Below, piece after piece: positions 1-5,760 of a stretch of DNA of 7,322 nt. Numbering within the stretch: the first letter of the stretch is position 1; each line of letters starts with the position of its first letter. The position numbers and the translations under genes are program-made. Origin of the DNA: Candidatus Zhuqueibacterota bacterium (GTDB taxonomy: Bacteria; Zhuqueibacterota; Zhuqueibacteria; Oceanimicrobiales; Oceanimicrobiaceae); contig JAABYK010000508.1 of the NCBI GenBank assembly GCA_011775825.1, forward strand, positions 7,702-15,023, written 5' to 3'. The notes beneath the pieces are model-generated. The model ran no database searches. It was not told the DNA's origin and was given only the letters and a program-made list of their open reading frames with translations.

Positions 1-119
1 TGGCTGCTTAATTGAGTTCCCTCACTTGCTTATTTGAATTTCATTTAAATGGCCAACACTCAAACGCACAGTAATCGGCACATATTCATTAAACTTTGTA
101 CATAGCCCAGAATCGTAGT
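1..119. other. Intergenic stretch downstream of the efflux adaptor gene
   Basis: Every ATG on the minus strand here (for example those beginning at 103, 89, 83 and 44) runs into a stop within about ten codons, so no gene starts in this stretch. No GC-rich hairpin followed by a T-run is visible, so I see no intrinsic terminator after the adaptor gene. That would fit an operon continuing leftward to the missing pump gene, although the gap is long for a tightly packed operon. An AT-rich palindrome (ATTTAAAT, 43-50) is the only small structure. Confidence 0.5.
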
Positions 120-1238
120 TTACCGATGACGTTTTTTTACTTCGACTTTCGCACCCGGCCCTAAATTCTCCTGACCCAAAATCACCACTTCCTCTCCGGC
201 CTGAAGCCCATCCACAACGGCGATTTTTTCACCCACCTCGAGTCCGAGTTCGGGGATTCGCTGCACTGCCTTATCATTTACCACCACAAAGCAGACGGTC
301 TCACCGGACCGCTCCAATAGCGCACTTTTCGGCAAGAGTGGACGGTTTTGAACACGATTGGTCTCGACTTCGACACTCGCAATCATCCCGGCCTTCAAGC
401 GAAAGTCTGAATTGTTTACCAAAACTTCCACTGGAAATGACCGGCTTGACAGGTTTGCCTGCGGCCCAACGGCGATGACCTCGCCTGTAAATCGTTCAGC
501 CGGGTAAGCGTCCACAGTAATCGTGGCGGGTTGCCCTTTGCTGAGTTTGACGATGTCCTTTTCAGGAACCCCGAATTTCACCTTCACTTTGGCGATGTCC
601 ACCACTTTTGCGATGGGAGCCCCTGGCGCAACAGTCGCGCCCAATTCGACCATTCTGGCAGCAACAAAACCATCGACAGAACTCTCGATCCTGGCGTCGC
701 GCAACTGGCGCCCGGCCATTTTCACATTTGCCTGTGCCATCAAAAAAGCAGCTTCGGCGGATTCTTTCTGCAGCCGGGCATTTTCAAACACAAACTCCGA
801 AATATCCTTTGTTTCGAAGAGCATCCGATTGCGTTCAAAATCTTTCTTCGCTTTTTCAAACGCTGATTTGGCTTCAGCCAATTTTGCCTCGGCTTGCTCG
901 AGTGCGAGCTTCTTCAATTCCGGATCCACCTGCACCAAAGGCGCTCCTTTTTGAACCCGATCGCCCACCTGCACAAACACCTTTGTGACGGTTCCGCTGG
1001 TTTGTGAAGATACCAGTACGTCGTGTAAAGGGAAAATCGTCCCGGTTGCAGTAACCTTCTCTACAACCTCACCCTCTTTCACGAGGTGCGTTTCAACGGC
1101 TATTCCACGGCTGTCTTCGTTCGAAATGCCGTTGGTTCCGGCGCCTTCATTCTGGTTTCCCCCACAGGACGAAAGGGCCAGCGCCAAAATTAGGACGTAC
1201 GCGGCTATTTGAAATAAACTCTTGATCATAAACATCAT
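120..1238 (-). CDS. RND efflux periplasmic adaptor subunit (membrane fusion lipoprotein)
   Basis: This 372-residue protein is an HlyD/AcrA-type adaptor that would bridge an inner-membrane RND pump and a TolC channel in the periplasm. Visible parts, in order: a lipoprotein signal with lipobox LSSC (lipidated Cys25); the first biotinyl-lipoyl half (about 70-106, with SGTVTKVFVQVGDRVQKGAPL); an Ala/Lys/Glu-rich alpha-hairpin (about 107-182); the second lipoyl half (about 183-215, DGFVAARMVELGATVAPGAP); a beta-barrel (about 216-292); and a membrane-proximal domain (about 295-368). Length is normal for the family. The start codon overlaps the stop of the upstream channel gene as ATGA and has no clear ribosome site, which points to translational coupling. 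ATGs at codons 1, 2 and 4 are all possible starts. The substrate cannot be read from the sequence; both heavy-metal and hydrophobic-drug pumps use such adaptors. The pump gene is not in the window. Confidence 0.93.
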   Translation of the reverse strand: MMFMIKSLFQIAAYVLILALALSSCGGNQNEGAGTNGISNEDSRGIAVETHLVKEGEVVEKVTATGTIFPLHDVLVSSQTSGTVTKVFVQVGDRVQKGAPLVQVDPELKKLALEQAEAKLAEAKSAFEKAKKDFERNRMLFETKDISEFVFENARLQKESAEAAFLMAQANVKMAGRQLRDARIESSVDGFVAARMVELGATVAPGAPIAKVVDIAKVKVKFGVPEKDIVKLSKGQPATITVDAYPAERFTGEVIAVGPQANLSSRSFPVEVLVNNSDFRLKAGMIASVEVETNRVQNRPLLPKSALLERSGETVCFVVVNDKAVQRIPELGLEVGEKIAVVDGLQAGEEVVILGQENLGPGAKVEVKKRHR

Positions 1239-2593
1239 TCGCTAATTTGACCCGTGGCGCGATCCAACTGAGCCCGGGCGATAAGAAAGTCATAACGCGC
1301 ATTAATCAAATCTGTCTGAGCCCGCCTGTGAATGACTTCGGCATCCACAACATCGATATTTGCCGCCAAACCCACCTCGAACGTATTGTTGAGTACACGC
1401 AGATTTTCTTCCGCTTGTTCCGCGGCCTTCTTGGCGATTTGAATTCGTTTGTACGCCGACTCCACATTCAGTCGGGCCCGAATCACTTCAAACGTCAGAG
1501 TCCGTTTTGATTCAGTTTGCAAGTGTTCCAGTCGATTCAACTTGGCTTTGGATTCTTGCAAATTGGACCAGTTGCCGAGGCTGTGGAATAGCGGAAAGCT
1601 CACGGAAACGCCCGCGCTCCAAAAAGAGAAACTATCCAACGCGAGAGTGTTATTTTGTTCCCAACCGAGGCGATAAATGAAATTGACCTTCGGTTGGAAG
1701 GCAGACCAGGCCGCTCTAACTCCGGCATGCTGTGCGTTGACCGAAGCATTCACGGTTTTTAACCGGGGATGTTTCGCGACAGACTGATGTATTTGGTCTT
1801 CCAAACTGTTCATCAAAGAATCCGGCTCAAAAGCAACCGGTGCCAATCCGAATTGCTCCTCCTGTGGCAAGCCCATGATTTGTTTTAAAGCCGCGAAAGC
1901 GATCTTCAGATTGTTCCTGGCTTCAATTAGAGCTCCCTCATTGCTCGCTTTCTGGACTTCCCAACGCAGCACTTCGGTGCGACTGCGCATGCCGACCTCA
2001 AACATCTTTCTGGAACTGCTCAAATGTTCTTCCGACAACTCCAGGCTCTTTTTTGACACCGCAAGCAACTCCTGAGCCTGCAAAGTTCGAAAATAGCGGC
2101 TTTTGACTTCCAGGATCGTCTGCTGGCGTGTATCCTCGAGTTCATGAACGGTCCCGGCTTCCCGAGATTTTGCCAGATTCACTGCGGCCCAATTGGCGCC
2201 GCCGTTATAAATCGGCTGCACGACCTGAAATACCGTAGAGAAATTGTTATCATAGGCGCCAGGACGAATGTCGTTCGGATCGCCCGCATTAAACGTATCC
2301 ACCAGGGTTCTGGCAACATCTACAAAAACGTTTCCGCGCCGAACCGTTCCGGGGTCCAATCTCGAATACCCGAACTCCAAATCCGCCTTCGGGAACAGAT
2401 TTGACCGCGCTTTTTGAGTACCGTGCTGAGATGCCCGGAGAGCTTCGCGAGTTGCATTCAGAGTCGCATTGTTTTCCAATGCAATCTCTATCGCCTCCTT
2501 GACACTGATAACTCGGCCATTTTGGCCAAACGCACCGCTGTAAGCGAAAAAGAAAAGTGCAATTAAAAAGAATCTTTTAAAACGGGACTGCAT
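1235..2593 (-). CDS. TolC-family outer membrane efflux channel
   Basis: This 452-residue protein is an outer-membrane efflux protein (OEP/TolC family), the exit duct of a tripartite pump or type I secretion system. It has a Sec signal peptide (hydrophobic core about 8-20, likely cleaved after AFGQ near residue 24). Two homologous OEP halves follow, about 28-225 and 245-448. Each is rich in long helices with heptad-like Ala/Leu/Glu patterns. The first half contains the strand-turn region PIYNGGANW and the second its counterpart SFPLFHSLGNW, both typical of the family. Length is usual. The start is supported by a strong GGAGGT ribosome site nine bases upstream. The gene follows the DNA glycosylase gene by 18 bases and overlaps the adaptor gene by four bases, so the three are almost certainly one transcript. 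Confidence 0.94.
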   Translation of the reverse strand: MQSRFKRFFLIALFFFAYSGAFGQNGRVISVKEAIEIALENNATLNATREALRASQHGTQKARSNLFPKADLEFGYSRLDPGTVRRGNVFVDVARTLVDTFNAGDPNDIRPGAYDNNFSTVFQVVQPIYNGGANWAAVNLAKSREAGTVHELEDTRQQTILEVKSRYFRTLQAQELLAVSKKSLELSEEHLSSSRKMFEVGMRSRTEVLRWEVQKASNEGALIEARNNLKIAFAALKQIMGLPQEEQFGLAPVAFEPDSLMNSLEDQIHQSVAKHPRLKTVNASVNAQHAGVRAAWSAFQPKVNFIYRLGWEQNNTLALDSFSFWSAGVSVSFPLFHSLGNWSNLQESKAKLNRLEHLQTESKRTLTFEVIRARLNVESAYKRIQIAKKAAEQAEENLRVLNNTFEVGLAANIDVVDAEVIHRRAQTDLINARYDFLIARAQLDRATGQISE

Positions 2594-2602
2594 AATGCAA
2601 TA

Positions 2603-2608
2603 ACCTCC
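2603..2608 (-). promoter_or_regulatory. Strong ribosome binding site of the TolC-type gene
   Basis: On the minus strand the sequence GGAGGT lies nine bases before the ATG at 2593 and just after the stop codon of the glycosylase gene. It fixes the start of the channel gene and indicates independent, efficient initiation within the shared transcript, in contrast to the adaptor gene, which lacks such a site. Confidence 0.85.
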
Positions 2609-2611
2609 AAA

Positions 2612-3193
2612 TCATCTTGATGTCGTCGAGGTGCGATGTTTTGAATGACTCACAAACGGATTGTCTTTGATCGAGAATCGCCACGGCAAGTCCGCCGCTT
2701 TTGAAACCCCGATGCGCGGCCCGGTGACGATTTCGGATTCGCTCACGTTTCGATTGGGCATCAGTTTAACGCTCCTGCCAACGATTTCCCCATGAAGTTT
2801 TGGATCCAGTCCAAATGCCTGAAAGAGCTTGCCCGGCCCGTTGGTCAAATTGTGAATCTTGTCCGTGCATCTGCGTTTCTTCATGTGCCCAAGGCCGGCG
2901 GTCGGTTCTATCGCACGTATCAGCACGGCACCGGTGCCGTGTTTTTCCGTCGTAAAGTTCAGACAATAATACATGCCGTAGACAAAGAAAACGTAGATGT
3001 GGCCGTAGGTCTCTTTCAACATGAGGCCTTTCTGAGGCTTGGTCACCGCATGAGAGGCAGGATCATCCTTGTAAGCTTCCGTTTCAACGATGATGCCTTC
3101 ACAGTCTCGAAAGGTGAGCTTCGTGCCCAACAAATTTCGGGCTACGGTGAGCGTGTCTCCGGTAAAAAATTCGGGGTCGATGTATTCGGTCAT
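2612..3193 (-). CDS. DNA-3-methyladenine glycosylase, AAG/MPG family
   Basis: This 193-residue protein is a base-excision-repair enzyme of the AAG (MPG) type, which removes alkylated purines such as 3-methyladenine from DNA. Family motifs appear in order: ARNLLGTKL (18-26); the catalytic block IVETEAY (35-41), with Glu39 matching human Glu125 and Tyr41 matching Tyr127; SHA with His48 matching His136; YVFFVYGMYYCLN (67-79), with Asn79 matching Asn169; VLIRAIEP (90-97), with Arg93 matching Arg182; NGPGKL (118-123); and PRIGV...PWRF (159-173). The position matching human Tyr159, one of the aromatic residues that stack on the flipped base, is Phe69 here. Length is typical of bacterial members. 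The gene is first in a minus-strand operon with efflux genes and is preceded by a sigma70-like promoter. Its ribosome site is weak (GGA about 10 bases upstream). Confidence 0.95.
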   Translation of the reverse strand: MTEYIDPEFFTGDTLTVARNLLGTKLTFRDCEGIIVETEAYKDDPASHAVTKPQKGLMLKETYGHIYVFFVYGMYYCLNFTTEKHGTGAVLIRAIEPTAGLGHMKKRRCTDKIHNLTNGPGKLFQAFGLDPKLHGEIVGRSVKLMPNRNVSESEIVTGPRIGVSKAADLPWRFSIKDNPFVSHSKHRTSTTSR

Positions 3194-3232
3194 CTACTAA
3201 GTCCGATCTGAACGCTTAGGCGATTGAAAGGG

Positions 3233-3261
3233 AATATAGGAAGATGACTTGCTAAATTCAA
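3233..3261 (-). promoter_or_regulatory. Predicted sigma70-like promoter of the glycosylase-efflux operon
   Basis: On the minus strand a -35 box TTGAAT (3256-3261) is followed after exactly 17 bases by a -10 box TATATT (3233-3238). Transcription would start near 3226, leaving a leader of about 33 bases before the glycosylase ATG. The spacing is optimal and the boxes are near consensus. The housekeeping sigma factor of this lineage may prefer other sequences, so this is a prediction. Confidence 0.6.
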
Positions 3262-3349
3262 GACCTGGGAACTCGAGTCGACTTAGGAATAATTAGAGTC
3301 CGCTAACGATTCTATTTGAGGAGAACCGTGCCAACAGCTTTTCAAGAGG

Positions 3350-3476
3350 GCTGTCCAAAAAGTCGACCTCGATCAATTCCTTCACTCTGAGCAGACTCGA
3401 AGCATGAATTTTTCTTCCGAGCTTCGGTCACCCTTCGACTCCGTTCAAGGTGAAGCTCATAGACTTTTTGGACAGC
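3350..3476. mobile_element. MITE-like element with perfect 15-bp terminal inverted repeats
   Basis: The left end GCTGTCCAAAAAGTC (3350-3364) is repeated exactly in inverted orientation at 3462-3476, enclosing a 127-bp unit with no coding capacity. Inside, a second stem pairs GAGCTTC (3419-3425) with GAAGCTC (3452-3458) around a segment reading CCCTTCGACTCCGTTCAAGG. That inner segment resembles a palindromic repeat found between genes in many bacteria. The ends resemble those of some DDE-type insertion sequences (GCTGTCC followed by an A-run), so a non-autonomous derivative is likely. I see no clear target-site duplication at its edges. Confidence 0.65.
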
Positions 3477-3571
3477 ACCTTGGATCTTGTTCGCTGAAAC
3501 TACGCCCGTTAATTAATACAACCAGCTTTTAGAACCGTTTCAGAATGGAACGTTCAGTCACAACAAAAACA

Positions 3572-3600
3572 TTGACCCTTTCATAAATTTTTCATATATT
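3572..3600 (+). promoter_or_regulatory. Predicted sigma70-like promoter toward the dehydrogenase gene
   Basis: A -35 box TTGACC (3572-3577) is followed after exactly 17 bases by a -10 box TATATT (3595-3600), close to the sigma70 consensus with an AT-rich spacer. Transcription would start near 3607 and run through the hairpin repeats at 3615-3751 before reaching the dehydrogenase ATG at 3910, giving a leader of about 300 bases. Inverted copies of a CGTTCAGTCAC motif flank the promoter at 3551-3561 and 3617-3627. Confidence 0.55.
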
Positions 3601-3614
3601 TGAAATTAACTAAA

Positions 3615-3751
3615 TAGTGACTCAACGAAAACGGGCTGTTGCTGTCATTCCCGAGGTCTTTTATTCGGGAATCTCCTGCCTAATTCCGGGAGATTCCGGC
3701 ACAAAACAATACCGGAATGACGTGCGCTAACGAGTGTTCGTTCAGTCACTA
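3615..3751. mobile_element. Candidate MITE with near-perfect 15-bp inverted ends and TA borders
   Basis: TAGTGACTCAACGAA (3615-3629) and TTCGTTCAGTCACTA (3737-3751) are inverted copies with one mismatch in 15. Each outer edge is TA, as expected for IS630/Tc1-type elements, which duplicate a TA target. The eight bases ACTAAATA also occur at both borders (3609-3616 and 3748-3755). The 137-bp unit is non-coding and encloses the three-hairpin repeat at 3644-3721. An alternative reading is a large transcript hairpin or paired operator sites, because a third copy of the end motif lies outside at 3551-3561. Confidence 0.5.
3644..3721. repeat. Palindromic intergenic repeat able to form three hairpins
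   Basis: The unit starts GTCATTCCCG (3644-3653) and ends CCGGAATGAC (3712-3721), an inverted pair with one mismatch. Three local stems are available: ATTCCCGA (3647-3654) with TCGGGAAT (3665-3672); GGAATCTCC (3668-3676) with GGAGATTCC (3689-3697); and ATTCCGG (3693-3699) with CCGGAAT (3712-3718). It resembles the GTCATTCC...GGAATGAC repeats scattered between genes in many bacteria. If transcribed from the promoter at 3572 it would fold in the leader of the dehydrogenase mRNA. Confidence 0.7.
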
Positions 3752-3897
3752 AATATGTCCAATTATCTTCATGATCTTAAGCACAATTCCGCACATTGAT
3801 GTTCATCATCGCACGCTGACTTTTGAGGCGGTCCTCTTTGCCCTTGTCTCTGAAAACGACTGTTTGCAATTTCTGTCCTCCGGAATCGCGCGAATTT

Positions 3898-3902
3898 AGG
3901 AG
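3898..3902 (+). promoter_or_regulatory. Ribosome binding site deciding the dehydrogenase start
   Basis: AGGAG lies seven bases before the ATG at 3910, and the protein from that ATG opens directly with a signal peptide. The in-frame TTG 29 codons upstream has neither property. This site decides the start. Confidence 0.85.
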
Positions 3903-3909
3903 TTGTCGC

Positions 3910-5382
3910 ATGCTGAAAATCAAATATTTCGTCTTTATGTGCTTCGTGGCACTGCTTTTTACTTCAAGAGGTCAGCCTCAAGACCTCGATGTTGTGGAAG
4001 CTTTTCCCAATCTCAGATTTACATCCCCGGTTTTTATAACCCACAGCAATGACGGCAGCAATCGGCTTTTTGTGCTTGAACAGGCCGGTCTGATCAAAGT
4101 CTTCCCAAACGATCCAAATATAACCACCGCGGAGACATTTCTGGACATTCGAGACAGAGTGAACGACAGCGGCGGTGAGATGGGCCTACTCGGACTTGCC
4201 TTTCATCCTGACTTCAATGATAATGGCTTCTTCTACGTCGACTATACGACAGGCGACCGAGACACACGTCGAACCGTCGTTTCGAGGTTTCAGGTTTCAC
4301 AAAATGATCCCAATCGAGGTGATGCCGACTCAGAGTTTATCTTGCTGGAGGTACCCCAATTTCAGAGCAACCATAACGGCGGTATGCTGCAATTTGGCCC
4401 GGCGGACGGATTCCTTTACATTTCTTTAGGAGACGGCGGCGGTGGAGGTGATCCTAGAGAAAATGGTCAAGATCGCACCACACTCCTGGGCTCGATATTG
4501 CGCATCGATGTGGATAATCCCACCGGGGATCTCAATTACGGCATTCCGCCGGATAATCCGCTCGTAGGAAATTTGCGCGGTTTTAGGGAAGAAATCTGGA
4601 TCTACGGTCTACGCAATCCCTGGCGTTTCAGCATCGATGCTGAAACGGGCGAAATGTGGATAGGGGACGTGGGCCAGGGCTCATGGGAAGAGATCGATTT
4701 GGGCGAGAAGGGCAACAATTACGGCTGGAACATCATGGAAGGGTTTCACTGTTTCCCACCCGGATCCAATTGCGATGACACCGACCTCACTTTGCCAATT
4801 GTGGAATATTCGCATGACTTTAACCGGCGATCGGTGACGGGGGGCTATATCTACCGCGGTGCACTACGGCCGGAACTGGATGGGGCGTACATCTATGGAG
4901 ATTTTACCAGTGGCGACATCTGGATGTTACGGTATGAAAACGCACAACTGACCTCAGATTCTCTCTTGATTAATACCGAGTTAGGTATTTCCTCTTTCGG
5001 ACTCGACGCTAACGACGAGCTTTACATTCTGGATTATTTTGACGGCGTCGTCTTTCGGTTCTCCGAGAATCCAACCACGAGTGTAAGCGAACCAACCTCT
5101 CCGACGGAATTTGCGTTGAACCAAAATTACCCCAACCCCTTTAATCCCTCAACGACGATTCGTTATCGACTCGAAACATTAACTCGGGTCGAGCTGTCCA
5201 TCTACAATACTCTGGGCCAGAAAGTCAAAACGTTGCTGAACAAGCTTCACGAGTCCGGGGAATTTCAAATCCAGTGGGACGGCACAAACGACTCCGGGGA
5301 GACCGTTTCAAGCGGTGTGTATCTGTACCAACTGAAATCGGAGGAATTGGTGCAGACTCGTAAAATGATCTTGATGAAGTAG
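3910..5382 (+). CDS. Secreted PQQ-dependent sugar dehydrogenase-like beta-propeller with type IX sorting domain
   Basis: This 490-residue protein belongs to the glucose/sorbosone dehydrogenase (GSDH) family, six-bladed beta-propellers that oxidise sugars using PQQ. After a signal peptide (about 1-22), the propeller covers roughly 27-387. Landmarks are GEMGLLGLAFHPDF (89-102), NHNGG (154-158, His155 likely the catalytic base), GDGGGGGDP (174-182) followed by LGSILRID, GLRNPWRF (233-240, Arg235 probably contacting PQQ), and GGYIYRG (311-317). Two cysteines in the segment GFHCFPPGSNCDD may form a disulfide. The last 85 or so residues are a type A sorting domain (NYPNPFNPST at 406-415, IYNTLGQKVKTL, SGVYLYQL, KMILMK), which directs export by the type IX system. 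The start chosen has an AGGAG site and opens the signal peptide. The gene stands alone, with no PQQ biosynthesis gene nearby. The substrate is unknown, and some family members have no shown dehydrogenase activity. Confidence 0.93.
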   Translation: MLKIKYFVFMCFVALLFTSRGQPQDLDVVEAFPNLRFTSPVFITHSNDGSNRLFVLEQAGLIKVFPNDPNITTAETFLDIRDRVNDSGGEMGLLGLAFHPDFNDNGFFYVDYTTGDRDTRRTVVSRFQVSQNDPNRGDADSEFILLEVPQFQSNHNGGMLQFGPADGFLYISLGDGGGGGDPRENGQDRTTLLGSILRIDVDNPTGDLNYGIPPDNPLVGNLRGFREEIWIYGLRNPWRFSIDAETGEMWIGDVGQGSWEEIDLGEKGNNYGWNIMEGFHCFPPGSNCDDTDLTLPIVEYSHDFNRRSVTGGYIYRGALRPELDGAYIYGDFTSGDIWMLRYENAQLTSDSLLINTELGISSFGLDANDELYILDYFDGVVFRFSENPTTSVSEPTSPTEFALNQNYPNPFNPSTTIRYRLETLTRVELSIYNTLGQKVKTLLNKLHESGEFQIQWDGTNDSGETVSSGVYLYQLKSEELVQTRKMILMK

Positions 5383-5443
5383 GTTCGCAGATTTAGGCAT
5401 TTTTCTGATTGTTTAATTAACCAACTGAAAGGATCAAATTATC

Positions 5444-5752
5444 ATGCCAAAAGCATCAAAGCAAGAGCCCGCCAAACGCGGACGTGGAAGACCCCGCAAA
5501 ACCACGGCTTCCTCAACTACCCAAAAACCCAGAAAAAGGCGTAGTCGGAAAAAAGATTGGCCCAGCCTGATGGCTAAGGTCGAGGAAAGCGAAATCGTTG
5601 ATTACGACATAAACGGCGACTTTAGCGAAACGTCTGCCATTCGTCACAAAACATTTGGTGTAGGCGTTATCACAAAAGTCCTGGCCGAGAACAAGATTGA
5701 AGTTGTATTTGAGGAAAACAAAAAGATCCTGGCGCAGAATTGGGAAGGCTAA
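5444..5752 (+). CDS. Small AT-hook protein with Tudor-like (UvrD/PcrA tail-like) C-terminal module
   Basis: This 102-residue protein has two parts. The first 37 residues are strongly basic, with a canonical AT-hook (core GRP, RGRGRPRK at 12-19) and a second basic patch (KPRKRRSRKK, 28-37), both suited to binding the minor groove of AT-rich DNA. Residues about 57-102 read GDFSETSAIRHKTFGVGVIT and then KIEVVFEENKKILAQN, the HxxFGxGxI...V.F...K.L pattern of the Tudor-like C-terminal module of UvrD/PcrA helicases, which contacts RNA polymerase, and of small uncharacterised proteins. I infer a nucleoid- or transcription-associated role; it is not a recognised named gene. An AAAGGA ribosome site sits ten bases before the ATG. 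The gene follows the dehydrogenase by 61 bases on the same strand, with nothing convincing in the gap, and may or may not share its transcript. Its last codons lie in a hairpin at 5741-5760. Confidence 0.8.
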   Translation: MPKASKQEPAKRGRGRPRKTTASSTTQKPRKRRSRKKDWPSLMAKVEESEIVDYDINGDFSETSAIRHKTFGVGVITKVLAENKIEVVFEENKKILAQNWEG

Positions 5753-5760
5753 TCTTCCCA
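5741..5760. terminator. Short hairpin between convergent genes, possible bidirectional terminator
   Basis: TGGGAAG (5741-5747) pairs with CTTCCCA (5754-5760) around a six-base loop. The stem covers the last codons of the AT-hook gene, the loop and start of the right arm hold its stop, and the phosphoesterase stop follows immediately at 5761. Position between converging genes suggests a shared terminator, but neither side has a clear T-run, so it is not a textbook intrinsic terminator. Confidence 0.4.

Larger units (their letters stand above)
3194..3909. other. 716-base divergent intergenic region rich in inverted repeats
   Basis: The region separates the minus-strand glycosylase-efflux operon from the plus-strand dehydrogenase gene. 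I find no convincing gene: the only reading frame that continues from the dehydrogenase starts at a TTG (3823) and lacks support. The region holds two promoters pointing outward and three inverted-repeat structures, listed separately. Stretches 3263-3349, 3477-3550 and 3752-3896 show no structure I would defend beyond short, probably chance repeats. Confidence 0.7.

Noticed and set aside
523..954. 143-codon plus-strand reading frame over the adaptor gene
   Set aside because: It is antisense to the coiled-coil and barrel-coding part of the adaptor, and its Ser/Ala/Phe-rich composition is the reflection of that gene.
2792..3211. 139-codon plus-strand reading frame over the glycosylase gene
   Set aside because: It is antisense to a gene with full AAG motifs and its translation matches no family I know.
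3419..3458. tRNA-like T-arm (TTCGACTCC) in the 3350-3476 element
   Set aside because: There is no acceptor stem, anticodon arm or D-arm around it. The stem is explained by the palindromic repeat.
3322..3538. Direct repeats AGAACCGT and CAGCTTTT on both sides of the 127-bp element
   Set aside because: The two 8-mers occur in swapped order, do not abut the element ends, and a few 8-base matches are expected by chance in 700 bases.
3876..3902. Possible sequestration of the dehydrogenase ribosome site by an upstream TCCTCC
   Set aside because: Only four contiguous pairs can form with AGGAG across a 17-base loop, too weak to claim regulation.
3823..3909. N-terminal extension of the dehydrogenase from a TTG codon
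   Set aside because: The extra 29 residues would bury the signal peptide, have no ribosome site at the TTG, and the ATG at 3910 has AGGAG seven bases upstream.
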